Shown: positions 8,527 through 18,669 of the stretch, piece after piece
How positions within the stretch are numbered: position 1 is the stretch's first letter
Layout: each line of letters begins with the position of its first letter
Origin: Pantoea eucalypti
GTDB lineage: Bacteria > Pseudomonadota > Gammaproteobacteria > Enterobacterales > Enterobacteriaceae
Direction of reading: 5' to 3'
Assembly: GCF_009646115.1 (NCBI RefSeq)
Contig: NZ_CP045720.1
Coordinates: 930,001-994,000, forward strand
DNA: 64,000 bases
Position numbers and translations under genes: made by a program
The notes under the pieces: model-generated
The model's input: the letters and a program-made list of their open reading frames with translations, nothing else
Told to the model about the DNA's origin: nothing
Database searches by the model: none

Positions 8527-9813
8527 TCAGGAACCGACCGATTTTTTCAGCGGCGTCTTCGGCGTGATGCGCACCTGTTTAATCATATTATCCTGCACGT
8601 CCAGAATATCGACGTTGTAGTTACCAATCTGAACACGTGTGGCAATAGAAGGGATCTCCTCCAGCGCTTCCAGCAACATGCCGTTGATGGTACGCGCTTC
8701 CTGCTCTGGCAGATCCCAGTTAAATGCCTTATTGATTTCACGCACGCTGGCACTGCCTTCAATCAGCACGGAGCCATCATTCTGCGGCATCACTTCTTCC
8801 GCCAGCGACGGTGACATGGAGGTAGTGAAGTCACCGACAATCTCTTCCAGAATGTCCTCTATCGTCACCAGCCCTTTGATGTCGCCATATTCATCCACCA
8901 CCACGCCCGCTTTCTCTTTATTGCGCTGGAACTTCACCAACTGGGTGTTCAGCGGCGTTCCTTCGGGGATGTAGTAGATTTCATCGGCAGCGCGCAGCAG
9001 CGTCTCTTTAGTGAACTCTTTTTTCTCCGTCATCATGCGCCAGGCTTCACGCACACGAAGCATGCCGACGCAGTCATCCAGTGAATCTCTGAACAGCACA
9101 ATGCGGCCATGAGGTGAATGGCTTAGCTGGCGCACGACTGACTTCCAGTCATCGTTGATGTTGATACCAACAATCTCATTACGCGGCACCATAATGTCGT
9201 CAACGCTGACTTTCTCCAGGTCGAGCACGGAGAGCAGCATGTCCTGGTTACGGCGTGACATCAGGCTACGCGACTCATAGACAATGGTGCGTAACTCCTC
9301 TTTGCTCAGCGCTGAGTTAACAGAGCCGTCAGAGCGAATACCTGCCAGGCGCATCAGCAGCCGGGTAATGGTGTTCAGCAGCCAGACCAGCGGTAGCATG
9401 ATGTATTGCAGCGGAGTAAGTAAAAAGCTGCTCGGATAGGCCACTTTTTCCGGATAAAGGGCCGCCACGGTTTTGGGTAACACTTCAGCGAAGACCAGCA
9501 CCACGAAGGTCAGCACGCCGGTTGCAATGGCGACACCCGCATCACCATACAGACGCATTCCGACAATAGTGCCTAACGCGGAAGCAAGGATGTTAACCAG
9601 GTTATTACCAATCAGCACCAGACTGATCAGACGATCCGGGCGGCGCAGCAGTTTTTCGACACGTCGAGCTGCGCGATCACCATTTTTAGCCTGATGGCGC
9701 AGTTTATAGCGATTCAGTGTCATCATGCCGGTTTCAGAGCCTGAGAAATAAGCTGAAACCAGTACCATGATGCAGAGAATAATAATCAGCGTGGTAGTTG
9801 AAACATTCTCCAA
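8527..9813 (-). CDS. corB: CNNM-domain transporter CorB
   Basis: 428-residue inner-membrane protein of the CorB/CorC (CNNM) family, linked to Mg2+/Co2+ transport. An N-terminal DUF21 domain (about residues 1-180) has hydrophobic segments and the SGSETGMMTLNRYKLRH motif; it is followed by two CBS domains (about 200-330, including VDDIMVPRNEIVGI and GLVTIEDILEEIVGDF) and a C-terminal CorC_HlyC domain. It follows ypjD by 15 bp in the same direction, the conserved ypjD-corB pair. E. coli calls it YfjD. Confidence 0.93.
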   Translation of the reverse strand: MENVSTTTLIIILCIMVLVSAYFSGSETGMMTLNRYKLRHQAKNGDRAARRVEKLLRRPDRLISLVLIGNNLVNILASALGTIVGMRLYGDAGVAIATGVLTFVVLVFAEVLPKTVAALYPEKVAYPSSFLLTPLQYIMLPLVWLLNTITRLLMRLAGIRSDGSVNSALSKEELRTIVYESRSLMSRRNQDMLLSVLDLEKVSVDDIMVPRNEIVGININDDWKSVVRQLSHSPHGRIVLFRDSLDDCVGMLRVREAWRMMTEKKEFTKETLLRAADEIYYIPEGTPLNTQLVKFQRNKEKAGVVVDEYGDIKGLVTIEDILEEIVGDFTTSMSPSLAEEVMPQNDGSVLIEGSASVREINKAFNWDLPEQEARTINGMLLEALEEIPSIATRVQIGNYNVDILDVQDNMIKQVRITPKTPLKKSVGS

Positions 9814-9828
9814 CGCAAAACTTCCTTT

Positions 9829-10629
9829 TTAACGAGAACCAGGGACAAGCAGATGCTGCAGGATGCGGCTGCCGAAGTAAGCCATGGTCAACAGCACCGC
9901 ACCGCTGCAGTTAAACCAGACGACGCGGCGACCACGCCAGCCTTCATGATAGTGCCCCCAGAGCAAAACGATATAAACAAACCACGCGATGATCGAGAGC
10001 ACGGCTTTATCGACGTTTTCTGCGCTGAAGAGATCCTGCATATAAAACAGACCGGTGCAGAGCACCAGCGTTAACAGCACGACGCCAACCTGGGTGATGT
10101 GAAACATCTTACGTTCGATGGTCAGCAGCGGCGGCATATCCTGGGTGAACGCCAGTCGCTTGTTTTTTAACTGATAATCGATCCACGCCAGCTGCAGCGC
10201 ATAAAGCGCGGCGATGATCAGCGTTGCATAGGCGAACAGCGACAGGCCGATGTGGATCATCATGCCTGGCGTAGTTTCCAGATGCGTGATGAACGCATTG
10301 GGGACAAAGGTGGCAAAGGCCAGATTGATCAGCGCGAAGCTATAAACAATCGGCAGCAGTAGCCAGCCACGGTTGCGTGACGCCACAATGGTCATGATGG
10401 CGCAAATCAACAGGCTGACCAGTGAACCAATGTTAAGCAGGCTTAAGTTCTGTCCGCTATCAATAGCAAATATGCGTTGCTGCAAGGCCACCGCGTGTGT
10501 CACCAGCGCCACACAGGCAGAGAGCATCGCCATTCGCCGCCAGCCGCCGTTACGTTTCAACAGGCTGGGAATGATCAGGGCAAGACTTAAGGAGTAGGCG
10601 AATAGCGCCACTATCGCGAAAACGAACAT
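9829..10629 (-). CDS. ypjD: Inner-membrane protein YpjD (cytochrome c assembly family)
   Basis: 266 residues with eight or so hydrophobic helices, in the cytochrome c assembly/HemX-like family (related to CcsA). Conserved histidines are present in THLETTPGMMIHIGLSLF, KMFHITQVG and WGHYHEGWRGRR; the Trp-rich WGHYHEG segment resembles the haem-handling WWD region in position. The specific function is unknown. It is divergent from ffh, 166 bp away, and heads the ypjD-corB unit. Confidence 0.88.
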   Translation of the reverse strand: MFVFAIVALFAYSLSLALIIPSLLKRNGGWRRMAMLSACVALVTHAVALQQRIFAIDSGQNLSLLNIGSLVSLLICAIMTIVASRNRGWLLLPIVYSFALINLAFATFVPNAFITHLETTPGMMIHIGLSLFAYATLIIAALYALQLAWIDYQLKNKRLAFTQDMPPLLTIERKMFHITQVGVVLLTLVLCTGLFYMQDLFSAENVDKAVLSIIAWFVYIVLLWGHYHEGWRGRRVVWFNCSGAVLLTMAYFGSRILQHLLVPGSR

Positions 10630-10736
10630 AGATCCTTTCAGGTTCAGTCAGATAAGGAAAAAGGCAGTATAGCGCCAGCCGAAGCAGGCTCCAAACGATC
10701 TGAGGGGCAATTGCAGAGATCGCCGAGGCTTCGTGT

Positions 10737-10742
10737 TATAAT
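10737..10742 (+). promoter_or_regulatory. Probable -10 of the ffh promoter
   Basis: A perfect TATAAT preceded by GT lies 54 bp before the ffh start. The nearest TTG-type -35 (TTGCAG at 10711) is 20 bp away, longer than optimal, so only the -10 is called. Confidence 0.45.
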
Positions 10743-10795
10743 CCGCCGCATTCTGCCGATCAGGCGCCTCGCGATCTTTTTTTTAGTGAGAGACC

Positions 10796-12157
10796 ATGTT
10801 TGATAATTTAACCGATCGTTTGTCGCAAACCCTGCGAAATATCAGCGGCCGCGGAAGGCTGACTGAAGAGAACATCAAAGAGACCCTGCGTGAAGTGCGC
10901 ATGGCACTGCTTGAGGCTGACGTTGCGTTGCCGGTGGTGCGTGACTTCATCAACCGTGTGAAAGAGAGCGCGGTCGGTCATGATGTGAATAAAAGTCTGA
11001 CGCCAGGTCAGGAGTTTATCAAAATCGTACGTAACGAACTCGTTGCGGCGATGGGTGCAGAGAACAACGCACTCGACCTGGCAGCACAGCCACCAGCCGT
11101 GGTGCTGATGGCGGGCCTGCAGGGTGCCGGTAAAACCACCAGTGTTGCTAAGCTGGGTAAATTCCTGCGCGAGAAGCACAAGAAGAAAGTTTTAGTGGTT
11201 TCTGCCGACGTCTATCGTCCGGCGGCAATTAAACAGCTGGAAACGCTGGCACAGCAGGTTGGCGTGGATTTCTGTCCGTCCGATCTCAGCCAGAAGCCGG
11301 TCGATATCGTCAACAATGCGCTGCGTGAAGCTCGTCTGAAGTTCTACGATGTGCTGCTGGTGGATACCGCCGGCCGTCTGCACGTTGACGAAGCAATGAT
11401 GGACGAAATCAAACAGGTTCATGCGGCGATCAAGCCGGTAGAAACCCTGTTTGTGGTCGATGCCATGACCGGTCAGGATGCCGCAAACACGGCAAAAGCC
11501 TTTAATGAAGCGCTGCCGCTGACCGGTGTTATTCTGACCAAGGTTGACGGTGATGCACGCGGTGGTGCGGCGCTGTCAATTCGCCATATCACCGGCAAAC
11601 CGATCAAATTCATGGGCGTCGGTGAAAAGACCGAAGCGCTTGAGCCATTCTACCCGGAGCGTATTGCTTCGCGTATCCTGGGCATGGGTGACGTACTCTC
11701 CCTGATTGAAGATATCGAAAGCAAAGTTGACCGCGATCAGGCGGAGAAACTGGCTAAAAAGCTGAAAACCGGCGACGGTTTTGATCTCAATGACTTCCTT
11801 GAGCAGCTAAAGCAGATGCGCAACATGGGCGGTATGGCCAGCCTGATGGGTAAACTGCCGGGTATGGGACAGCTGCCAGATAACGTAAAGTCGCAGATGG
11901 ATGACAAAGTGCTGGTGCGCATGGAAGCCATCATCAACTCGATGACGCGCAAAGAGCGTGAGAAACCAGAAATCATCAAAGGCTCGCGCAAGCGCCGTAT
12001 TGCTACCGGTTCCGGTATGCAGGTGCAGGACGTTAACCGCTTATTAAAGCAGTTCGACGACATGCAGCGTATGATGAAGAAAATGAAGAAGGGCGGTATG
12101 GCGAAAATGATGCGCGGCATGAAGGGTATGATGCCGCCAGGTTTCCCTGGCCGCTAA
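10796..12157 (+). CDS. ffh: Signal recognition particle protein Ffh
   Basis: 453-residue SRP GTPase, same length as E. coli Ffh. With 4.5S RNA it binds signal sequences of inner-membrane proteins at the ribosome and docks with FtsY. The N domain (1-90) is followed by the G domain with [10 protein letters not shown] (G1), DVYRPAA, DTAGRL (G3), [10 protein letters not shown] (G4) and [10 protein letters not shown]; the methionine-rich M domain (about 300-453) has [16 protein letters not shown] and the terminal run of [16 protein letters not shown] motifs. ATG at 10796 follows TTTAGTGAGAGACC. A long-stem terminator follows. Confidence 0.97.
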   Translation: MFDNLTDRLSQTLRNISGRGRLTEENIKETLREVRMALLEADVALPVVRDFINRVKESAVGHDVNKSLTPGQEFIKIVRNELVAAMGAENNALDLAAQPPAVVLMAGLQGAGKTTSVAKLGKFLREKHKKKVLVVSADVYRPAAIKQLETLAQQVGVDFCPSDLSQKPVDIVNNALREARLKFYDVLLVDTAGRLHVDEAMMDEIKQVHAAIKPVETLFVVDAMTGQDAANTAKAFNEALPLTGVILTKVDGDARGGAALSIRHITGKPIKFMGVGEKTEALEPFYPERIASRILGMGDVLSLIEDIESKVDRDQAEKLAKKLKTGDGFDLNDFLEQLKQMRNMGGMASLMGKLPGMGQLPDNVKSQMDDKVLVRMEAIINSMTRKEREKPEIIKGSRKRRIATGSGMQVQDVNRLLKQFDDMQRMMKKMKKGGMAKMMRGMKGMMPPGFPGR

Positions 12158-12168
12158 AGCGTTCCACA

Positions 12169-12236
12169 AAAAAGCCCGAAAAGGCACGGTTTGGGTTGCT
12201 TTTTTCGCCAAAATGAGTAAAATTTTCGGGCTTTTT
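12169..12236 (+). terminator. Long-stem terminator after ffh
   Basis: A perfect 14-bp stem, AAAAAGCCCGAAAA (12169-12182) with TTTTCGGGCTTTTT (12223-12236), encloses a 40-nt loop. It ends in five Ts. The loop is unusually long for an intrinsic terminator and contains the candidate rpsP promoter. Confidence 0.7.
12196..12223 (+). promoter_or_regulatory. Candidate rpsP operon promoter
   Basis: TTGCTT (12196-12201) and TAAAAT (12218-12223), 16 bp apart, lie inside the loop of the ffh terminator. Transcription would start near 12230, leaving a leader of about 70 nt that begins within the terminator's 3' arm. The -35 match is only 3 of 6. Confidence 0.4.
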
Positions 12237-12242
12237 ATACAG

Positions 12243-12280
12243 CACCCGGACCCCGTTCCTCGATGGGGGCCGGGTGTTTT
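12243..12280 (+). terminator. Leader terminator/attenuator before rpsP
   Basis: CACCCGG-A-CCCC (12243-12254) pairs with GGGG-G-CCGGGTG (12265-12276), followed by TTTTATT, only 20 nt upstream of the rpsP ATG. It has the form of an intrinsic terminator inside the operon leader, so it may attenuate rpsP-rimM-trmD-rplS or back up the ffh terminator. Confidence 0.65.
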
Positions 12281-12299
12281 ATTAACTGAAGAGGATGTT

Positions 12300-12548
12300 A
12301 TGGTAACAATTCGTTTGGCACGTCACGGCGCTAAAAAGCGTCCGTTCTATCAGGTCGTCGTCACTGACAGCCGCAATGCACGCAACGGTCGTTTCATTGA
12401 GCGCGTTGGTTTCTTCAACCCGATCGCATCTGGTCAGGCTGAAGGTCTGCGTCTTGATCTGGATCGTATCGAGCACTGGGTTGGCCAGGGCGCAACGCTT
12501 TCTGACCGCGTTAACGCGCTGGTCAAAGAAGCTAAGAAAGCAGCTTAA
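12300..12548 (+). CDS. rpsP: 30S ribosomal protein S16
   Basis: 82-residue S16, same length as in E. coli. Begins [20 protein letters not shown] and has the [13 protein letters not shown] signature. It helps early 30S assembly at the 5' domain of 16S RNA. ATG at 12300 has AAGAGGA upstream. An open frame extends to 12213 but through the leader terminator, so it is not part of the protein. First gene of rpsP-rimM-trmD-rplS. Confidence 0.97.
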   Translation: MVTIRLARHGAKKRPFYQVVVTDSRNARNGRFIERVGFFNPIASGQAEGLRLDLDRIEHWVGQGATLSDRVNALVKEAKKAA

Positions 12549-12566
12549 TCTGTCACGGTGGTGAGC

Positions 12567-13115
12567 ATGAGCAGACAACTTGCCGCACAGCCTCCTGTTA
12601 ACCCAATTGTGTTGGGTAAGATGGGAGCCGCCTACGGTATTCGCGGCTGGCTCAAAGTGTTTTCCTCCACTGAAGACGCTGAAAGCATCTTCAACTACCA
12701 ACCCTGGTTCATCCAGCGTGCCGGTAAATGGCAGCAGGTCGAACTGGAAGGTTGGAAGCACCACAATCAGGACCTGATCATCAAAGTCAAAGGCATTGAA
12801 GATCGGGATGCGGCGGCTCAGTTAACCAATTGCGAAATTCAGGTTGACTCGACGCAGTTGCCATCGCTGGAAGAGGGCGACTACTACTGGAAAGACCTTA
12901 TGGGCTGCCAGGTCGTTAACCTTGAAGGCTACGAGATGGGTAAAGTCATCGATATGATGGAAACCGGCTCGAACGACGTTCTCGTCGTTAAGGCAAACCT
13001 GAAGGATGCGTTCGGTGCTCAGGAGCGGTTAATTCCGTTTCTTGATGAACAGGTTATCAGGAAAGTCGATCTCTCTACTGGCGTCATTGAGGTAGATTGG
13101 GATCCTGGTTTTTGA
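12567..13115 (+). CDS. rimM: Ribosome maturation factor RimM
   Basis: 182 residues, as in E. coli. RimM binds S19 and assists maturation of the 30S head. The N-terminal domain carries [21 protein letters not shown] and the C-terminal PRC-barrel ends ...[11 protein letters not shown]; the conserved [11 protein letters not shown] lies between. ATG 12567 (MSRQLAAQ) is chosen over two upstream GTG codons at 12558 and 12561 by alignment to E. coli MSKQLTAQ. It starts 18 nt after rpsP. Confidence 0.96.
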   Translation: MSRQLAAQPPVNPIVLGKMGAAYGIRGWLKVFSSTEDAESIFNYQPWFIQRAGKWQQVELEGWKHHNQDLIIKVKGIEDRDAAAQLTNCEIQVDSTQLPSLEEGDYYWKDLMGCQVVNLEGYEMGKVIDMMETGSNDVLVVKANLKDAFGAQERLIPFLDEQVIRKVDLSTGVIEVDWDPGF

Positions 13116-13150
13116 TCTCCGAATCGAACGGTAACGTAACGGCGAATACA

Positions 13151-13915
13151 ATGTGGATTGGTGTTATTAGCCTGTTTCCAGAAATGTTTCGCGCTATTAC
13201 CGATTACGGGGTAACTGGCCGGGCTGTAAAAAACGGTCTGCTCAGCATTCAGAGCTGGAGTCCTCGTGATTTCACTCACGACCGGCACCGTACCGTGGAT
13301 GATCGTCCTTACGGCGGCGGACCGGGAATGCTGATGATGGTACAACCCTTACGGGATGCCATCTCCGCAGCGAAAGCAGCGGCAGGTGAAGGGGCCAGGG
13401 TGATATATCTTTCACCTCAGGGTCGCAAACTGGACCAACAGGGCGTTTGCGAACTGGCGGCACGGGACAAGTTAATTCTGGTCTGTGGCCGTTATGAAGG
13501 GATTGATGAGCGCGTAATCCAGACCGAAATTGATGAAGAATGGTCAATCGGTGATTACGTTCTCAGTGGCGGGGAACTGCCAGCGATGACGATGATTGAC
13601 GCAGTCGCCCGGTTTATTCCCGGCGTACTCGGCAAGCAGGCGTCAGCCGATGAGGATTCGTTCTCTGAAGGTTTGCTGGATTGTCCGCACTATACCCGAC
13701 CTGAAGTGTTAGACGGCGTGGAAGTCCCGGCAGTATTACTGTCAGGTAACCATGCTGATATTCGCCGCTGGCGTCTGAAGCAGTCGCTAGGCCGTACCTG
13801 GCTGAGAAGACCTGAACTTCTGGAAAACCTGGCTCTGACTGAAGAGCAAGCAAGGTTGTTGAATGAGTTCCAGCGGGAATCTCAGCAGCAACAAAACGAT
13901 GATGTGGAAGAGTAA
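13151..13915 (+). CDS. trmD: tRNA (guanine-N1)-methyltransferase TrmD
   Basis: 254-residue SPOUT-class enzyme that makes m1G37 in tRNAs reading CNN-type codons and so prevents +1 frameshifting. It has the trefoil-knot motifs [24 protein letters not shown] and the [18 protein letters not shown] core, plus the catalytic region [11 protein letters not shown]. Start ATG 13151 gives [13 protein letters not shown] as in E. coli; the frame is open upstream and overlaps the end of rimM, without homology. Confidence 0.97.
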   Translation: MWIGVISLFPEMFRAITDYGVTGRAVKNGLLSIQSWSPRDFTHDRHRTVDDRPYGGGPGMLMMVQPLRDAISAAKAAAGEGARVIYLSPQGRKLDQQGVCELAARDKLILVCGRYEGIDERVIQTEIDEEWSIGDYVLSGGELPAMTMIDAVARFIPGVLGKQASADEDSFSEGLLDCPHYTRPEVLDGVEVPAVLLSGNHADIRRWRLKQSLGRTWLRRPELLENLALTEEQARLLNEFQRESQQQQNDDVEE

Positions 13916-13950
13916 GCTCTTCCCCGACTATCAGTTTACCCAGGATATGA

Positions 13951-14307
<357 letters not shown>

Positions 14308-14345
14308 GGTATCGCTAACGCGACATCTAAAAGTTAATAGCAAAC

Positions 14346-14376
14346 AAGGGGTTGGCATCTGCCAGCCCCTTTTTTA
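14346..14376 (+). terminator. rpsP operon terminator
   Basis: An 11-bp stem AAGGGGTTGGC with GCCAGCCCCTT (one T-G pair), ATCT loop, then a T run of seven. It ends the rpsP-rimM-trmD-rplS transcript 38 nt after rplS. Confidence 0.92.
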
Positions 14377-14403
14377 TGTCAGTGCCATCCTTGCAGCCTG
14401 CAG

Positions 14404-14940
14404 TCAACCGGCGTCCGGCCGGTGAAAATGATAAATCGCCGTATTAACCGGTCCCGCCTCTAATACGATCAGGCCATAGCGACAGCCAATAAACTGACCG
14501 CCGCACTTTTCAGCGACTCTCCGACTGGCCAGATTGTCCTCCGCCGCCAGAATTTCAATCAACCGGGTCTCCGGTCGTGAAAACCCCAGAGGGAGTAGCT
14601 TTGCCACCGCGCGGCTGGCAATTCCCTGGCGCTGAACGTCACTGCGAACCCAGTAACCTATTGCGCTGGTGTCACCCGGATGGCGGGCAAAGCGTATTCC
14701 TGCGCCCCCCAGCAGCTGGTCATGCTGATCAACAATCGCAAACTCTTCCGCTTCCTCCTTCATCCGTTGCCAGTGGGTAAAGCGGATCCAGCTTTCGGCA
14801 TCATGAGGCTGGTAATCGTGATGCGCCCAGACCATCCACGGGATCAGGCTGTCCAGAGAAGCATTGACCGCAGCGGTAAACGCGGAGACGTCGCTTAGCA
14901 GAAAAGGTCGGAGGGAGATGTTCAGTGGGGAGGCGTGCAT
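14404..14940 (-). CDS. GNAT-family N-acetyltransferase (RimJ/RimL type)
   Basis: 178 residues. The fold shows the RimJ/RimL subfamily pattern: ISLRPFLLSDVSAFTAAV at the start, QLLGGAGIRFARHPGDTSAIGYWV before motif A, and the acetyl-CoA loop in VQRQGIASRAVAKLLPLGF, then EDNLASRRVAEKCGGQFIGCRYG. The substrate cannot be named. In E. coli the space between rplS and aroF holds yfiL and yfiRNB, none of which is here. A perfect TyrR box lies 72 bp upstream of its start codon, between it and aroF. Confidence 0.8.
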   Translation of the reverse strand: MHASPLNISLRPFLLSDVSAFTAAVNASLDSLIPWMVWAHHDYQPHDAESWIRFTHWQRMKEEAEEFAIVDQHDQLLGGAGIRFARHPGDTSAIGYWVRSDVQRQGIASRAVAKLLPLGFSRPETRLIEILAAEDNLASRRVAEKCGGQFIGCRYGLIVLEAGPVNTAIYHFHRPDAG

Positions 14941-15011
14941 AATGGACTCAGCCTGAAAATAAACAATATTCTCATTTTGCCTGCAACAGACAGAAACGCA
15001 ATAAGAGTGTA

Positions 15012-15029
15012 TGTAAACTTTATTTTACA
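15012..15029. promoter_or_regulatory. Strong TyrR box
   Basis: TGTAAACTTTATTTTACA is a perfect match to the palindromic TyrR consensus TGTAAA-N6-TTTACA. TyrR represses aroF-tyrA with tyrosine in E. coli. Here the box is about 115 bp upstream of the likely aroF -35, and 72 bp upstream of the divergent acetyltransferase gene. No equally good second box is visible nearer to aroF. Confidence 0.8.
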
Positions 15030-15143
15030 TTAAGGAGGCTGTAATTAATCCCGTTATCAAATTTAAATAAATGATATATATGATCTTATTTGTCGTTAGG
15101 TTGGTTTATTCAGACCTGTGGTAATAAATGTGTACATGTAATC

Positions 15144-15171
15144 TTGCGCTATGTATTGTCTGTGATACAGT
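15144..15171 (+). promoter_or_regulatory. Candidate aroF promoter
   Basis: TTGCGC (15144-15149) and TACAGT (15166-15171), 16-bp spacing, 58 bp before the aroF start. Consensus matching only. Confidence 0.4.
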
Positions 15172-15229
15172 ATTTGCAATCCTCAATGAGGAGCCCTTAT
15201 CCGCTATATCGAGCCAAAGGATCGCCATC

Positions 15230-16309
15230 ATGCAAAAAGACGCGCTGAACAATGTGCATATCGCCGGTGAACAGGTATTGATCACGCCTGAAGAACTGAA
15301 AGCGAAGTTTCCACTGACAACTGAACAGCAGGATCAGGTCGCGGCGTCCCGCCAGACTATCTCTGACATTATTGCCGGCCGCGATCCGCGTCTGCTGGTG
15401 GTGTGCGGACCCTGCTCGATTCACGATACCGAAGTGGCACTGGACTATGCTCGTCGTCTGCAAACGCTTTCTGAACAGCTGAAAGATCAGCTCTATATTG
15501 TGATGCGCGTCTATTTTGAAAAACCCCGTACTACCGTTGGCTGGAAAGGGCTGATCAATGATCCTTACATGGATAACTCGTTTGATATGGAAGCGGGTCT
15601 GCATATTGCGCGCCAGCTGCTGGTGAACCTGGTTGAAATGGGCTTGCCGCTGGCCACAGAAGCGCTGGATCCGAATAGCCCGCAATACCTGGGCGACCTG
15701 TTCAGCTGGTCGGCGATTGGCGCACGGACGACAGAATCTCAGACGCACCGTGAGATGGCCTCGGGCCTGTCGATGCCAGTTGGCTTTAAAAATGGCACCG
15801 ATGGCAGTCTGGGCACAGCAATCAACGCGATGCGTGCTGCTGCAATGCCGCACCGTTTTGTCGGGATTAATCAGGCCGGTCAGGTCTGCCTGCTGCAGAC
15901 TCAGGGCAATCCGGATGGTCACGTAATTCTTCGTGGTGGCAAAGCGCCGAACTACGGTCCCGAAGATGTCGCGCAGTGTGAAAAAGAGATGCTGAAGGCG
16001 GGACTGCGTCCAGCCTTAATGATAGATTGCAGCCATGGCAATTCGAATAAAGACTACAGCCGTCAGCCTGGCGTAGCGGAATCCGCTATTGCGCAGATCA
16101 AAGACGGAAACCGTTCAATCATTGGTTTGATGCTGGAAAGCCATATCAATGAAGGTAACCAGTCTTCTGAGCAGCCGCGCAGCGAAATGAAGTATGGCGT
16201 TTCCGTAACCGATGCGTGCATCAACTGGGAAGTGACCGAAACGTTGCTGCGTGAGATGCATCAGGATCTGCAGGGAGTGCTGTCGGCGCGTCTGTCACAA
16301 GAGGTGTAA
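15230..16309 (+). CDS. aroF: 3-deoxy-7-phosphoheptulonate synthase, tyrosine-sensitive type
   Basis: 359-residue class I DAHP synthase that condenses phosphoenolpyruvate with erythrose 4-phosphate, the entry to the shikimate pathway. It starts [11 protein letters not shown], nearly the same as E. coli AroF (356 aa), and contains [39 protein letters not shown] and DCSHGNS. The close match to AroF rather than AroG/AroH and the partner tyrA indicate tyrosine feedback. ATG 15230 is preferred over the frame extension to 15128. Operon with tyrA, 5-nt gap. Confidence 0.95.
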   Translation: MQKDALNNVHIAGEQVLITPEELKAKFPLTTEQQDQVAASRQTISDIIAGRDPRLLVVCGPCSIHDTEVALDYARRLQTLSEQLKDQLYIVMRVYFEKPRTTVGWKGLINDPYMDNSFDMEAGLHIARQLLVNLVEMGLPLATEALDPNSPQYLGDLFSWSAIGARTTESQTHREMASGLSMPVGFKNGTDGSLGTAINAMRAAAMPHRFVGINQAGQVCLLQTQGNPDGHVILRGGKAPNYGPEDVAQCEKEMLKAGLRPALMIDCSHGNSNKDYSRQPGVAESAIAQIKDGNRSIIGLMLESHINEGNQSSEQPRSEMKYGVSVTDACINWEVTETLLREMHQDLQGVLSARLSQEV

Positions 16310-16314
16310 GAGCA

Positions 16315-17436
16315 ATGGTGGCTGAACTGACCGCGTTACGCGATCAAATTGACAGTGTTGATAAGGCGCTGCTGGATCTGCTGGCTAAACGGCTGGAGCT
16401 GGTGGCTGAGGTGGGGGAGGTGAAGAGCCGTTACGGTCTGCCTATCTATGTCCCTGAGCGTGAAGCGTCAATGCTGGCTTCGCGTCGCAAAGAGGCAGAG
16501 GCGCTCGGCGTCCCCCCGGATCTGATTGAAGATGTGCTGCGTCGTGTGATGCGCGAGTCCTATACCAGCGAAAATGACAAAGGCTTTAAAACCCTCTGTC
16601 CTGAACTGCGCCCGGTGGTGATTGTCGGCGGCAAAGGCCAGATGGGCCGGTTGTTTGAAAAAATGCTCGGCCTGTCAGGCTACACAGTTAAAACGCTGGA
16701 TAAAGAAGACTGGCCTCAGGCTGAAACGCTGCTCAGCGATGCCGGTATGGTCATCATCAGTGTGCCGATTCACCTGACCGAGCAGGTTATTGCACAGCTG
16801 CCGCCACTGCCGGAAGATTGTATTCTGGTGGACCTGGCTTCTGTGAAAAACCGGCCTCTGCAGGCGATGCTGGCCACTCATAATGGTCCGGTGCTGGGTC
16901 TGCACCCGATGTTTGGCCCGGACAGCGGCAGCCTGGCAAAACAGGTGGTGGTCTGGTGTGATGGCCGACAGCCGGAAGCGTATCAGTGGTTCCTGGAGCA
17001 GATTCAGGTCTGGGGTGCGCGTCTGCATCGTATCAGCGCTGTAGAGCATGACCAGAACATGGCGTTTATTCAGGCACTGCGTCACTTTGCCACCTTTGCC
17101 TACGGTCTGCATTTAGCTGAAGAAAACGTGAATCTTGATCAGCTGCTGGCACTCTCATCGCCTATCTATCGACTGGAGCTGGCAATGGTAGGGCGGTTGT
17201 TTGCTCAGGATCCGCAGCTTTACGCGGATATCATCATGTCGTCAGAGAGTAATCTGGCGCTGATCAAACGTTATTACCAGCGCTTTGGTGAAGCGATTGC
17301 GCTGCTGGAGCAGGGCGATAAACAGGCATTCATTGCCAGCTTTAACCGGGTCGAGCAGTGGTTTGGCGATCACGCGAAACGCTTCCTGGTGGAAAGCCGG
17401 AGTCTGTTACGCTCGGCCAATGACAGTCGGCCATAA
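16315..17436 (+). CDS. tyrA: Chorismate mutase/prephenate dehydrogenase (T-protein)
   Basis: 373 residues, the E. coli length. The N-terminal chorismate mutase domain (1-90) starts [25 protein letters not shown]; the dehydrogenase domain has an NAD-binding GGKGQMG at 105-111, the substrate-binding HPMFGPDSG and the [17 protein letters not shown] helix. Together these turn chorismate to 4-hydroxyphenylpyruvate for tyrosine. Translated right after aroF and ended by a bidirectional terminator. Confidence 0.97.
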   Translation: MVAELTALRDQIDSVDKALLDLLAKRLELVAEVGEVKSRYGLPIYVPEREASMLASRRKEAEALGVPPDLIEDVLRRVMRESYTSENDKGFKTLCPELRPVVIVGGKGQMGRLFEKMLGLSGYTVKTLDKEDWPQAETLLSDAGMVIISVPIHLTEQVIAQLPPLPEDCILVDLASVKNRPLQAMLATHNGPVLGLHPMFGPDSGSLAKQVVVWCDGRQPEAYQWFLEQIQVWGARLHRISAVEHDQNMAFIQALRHFATFAYGLHLAEENVNLDQLLALSSPIYRLELAMVGRLFAQDPQLYADIIMSSESNLALIKRYYQRFGEAIALLEQGDKQAFIASFNRVEQWFGDHAKRFLVESRSLLRSANDSRP

Positions 17437-17439
17437 ACG

Positions 17440-17467
17440 AAAAAGGCATCCCTGCGGATGCCTTTTT
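17440..17467. terminator. Bidirectional terminator tyrA/pheA
   Basis: Stem GGCATCC/GGATGCC (17445-17451 with 17456-17462) with a 4-nt loop, preceded by A5 and followed by T5. It serves both convergent genes. Confidence 0.92.
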
Positions 17468-17468
17468 G

Positions 17469-18644
17469 CTATTCAACGGTTTCATCGCCGGGTTCAGCGG
17501 GTATCACATTCTCGCTGGGATAGCAGCCCAGCACCTTCAGAGAGCGGGTCATGGTCTGTAACTCCTGCAGAGCCTGCTGCATCCGCTCTGATTGCAGGTT
17601 ACCCTGCACATCAATGTAAAACATCTCTTCCCACGGATTGCCATTAATCGGGCGTGACTCCAGCTTGCTCATAATCAGGTTGTGCTGACGCAGCACCAAT
17701 AGTGCATCAACCAGTGCACCCGCCTGCTGGCCGGTTGCCATAATCAGTGTCGTTTTCGCTGGCACCTGATCTGAAACCTCGATGGCTTTTCGGGCGAGCA
17801 CGATAAAGCGGGTATGGTTCTGCTGCTGGTTTGCCAGATTACGTTCCAGCACCTGCAACTGATAGAGCTCACCACCGGCTTCACTGCCTAATGCTGCCAC
17901 CTTAGGTGAGTTGAGCGCAGCCACTCTCTCCATTGCTGCTGCGGTACTCTCGGTATATTCGATTTTCCAGTGCGGGAAACGGTTAATAAACTGGCTGCAC
18001 TGCTGGAAGGGCTGAGGATGGCTGTACACCGTCTCAATCTGCTGCAGATCGGTGGGGCCATTCACCAGCACGCAGTGGTCGATAGGTAAGGTCAGTTCGC
18101 CCACGATAGAGAGGCTGGTCTGTTGCAGCAGATCGTAGACATCATTGATCGAGCCCGAACTGGTGTTCTCAATCGGCATCACGGCGTAATCAGCCAGGCC
18201 ATTTTCGACCTGCTTGATGATGTCGTGAAATTTCAGGCAGCCACACTCCACCATGCTGTCGAAATGACGTGACGCGTAGTTGCGTGCGGCAAGGTGCGAG
18301 TAAGAGCCTTTCGGGCCGAGGAATGCGATACGGGCGGCATGCGCATGAGGATGGTTGAGATTTTTCTGCAGCAGTGCTTGCTGAGTCAGCACTGAATCTT
18401 CAATAACCAGCTGGAACAGCCGGGTGATGTAGTGCGCATCCAGTTTATGCGCTTTACCCAGTACAATCAGATTCTCCAGCAGCGCACGTTCGCGTTCCAC
18501 ATCCCGAATCGGGCGATGCGTGGCAAGTTTTGCATGTGCGACTTCCACTGCCAGCAGACGACGCTCGGCCAGCAGCGTCAGAAGTTTTTTATCCACTGCG
18601 CTGATCTTATCGCGTAACGCCAGCAAGGGATTGTCGGGATTCAT
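17469..18644 (-). CDS. pheA: Chorismate mutase/prephenate dehydratase (P-protein)
   Basis: 391 residues (E. coli 386). The N-terminal chorismate mutase domain ([26 protein letters not shown]) is followed by prephenate dehydratase ([36 protein letters not shown]) and a C-terminal ACT domain with the phenylalanine-binding GALV and SRPI motifs ([29 protein letters not shown]). It makes phenylpyruvate and is feedback-inhibited by Phe. ATG at 18644 (MNPDNPLL) fits E. coli MTSENPLL and has AGGTGA upstream; a further in-frame start at 18668 lies in the attenuator. Expression is controlled by the pheL attenuator. Confidence 0.95.
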   Translation of the reverse strand: MNPDNPLLALRDKISAVDKKLLTLLAERRLLAVEVAHAKLATHRPIRDVERERALLENLIVLGKAHKLDAHYITRLFQLVIEDSVLTQQALLQKNLNHPHAHAARIAFLGPKGSYSHLAARNYASRHFDSMVECGCLKFHDIIKQVENGLADYAVMPIENTSSGSINDVYDLLQQTSLSIVGELTLPIDHCVLVNGPTDLQQIETVYSHPQPFQQCSQFINRFPHWKIEYTESTAAAMERVAALNSPKVAALGSEAGGELYQLQVLERNLANQQQNHTRFIVLARKAIEVSDQVPAKTTLIMATGQQAGALVDALLVLRQHNLIMSKLESRPINGNPWEEMFYIDVQGNLQSERMQQALQELQTMTRSLKVLGCYPSENVIPAEPGDETVE

Positions 18645-18669
18645 AGGGCTCACCTGTATGCTATCCAAT

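Noticed and set aside
15131..15148. Second TyrR box at TGTACA near the aroF promoter
   Set aside because: The right half (CTTGCG) does not match TTTACA.
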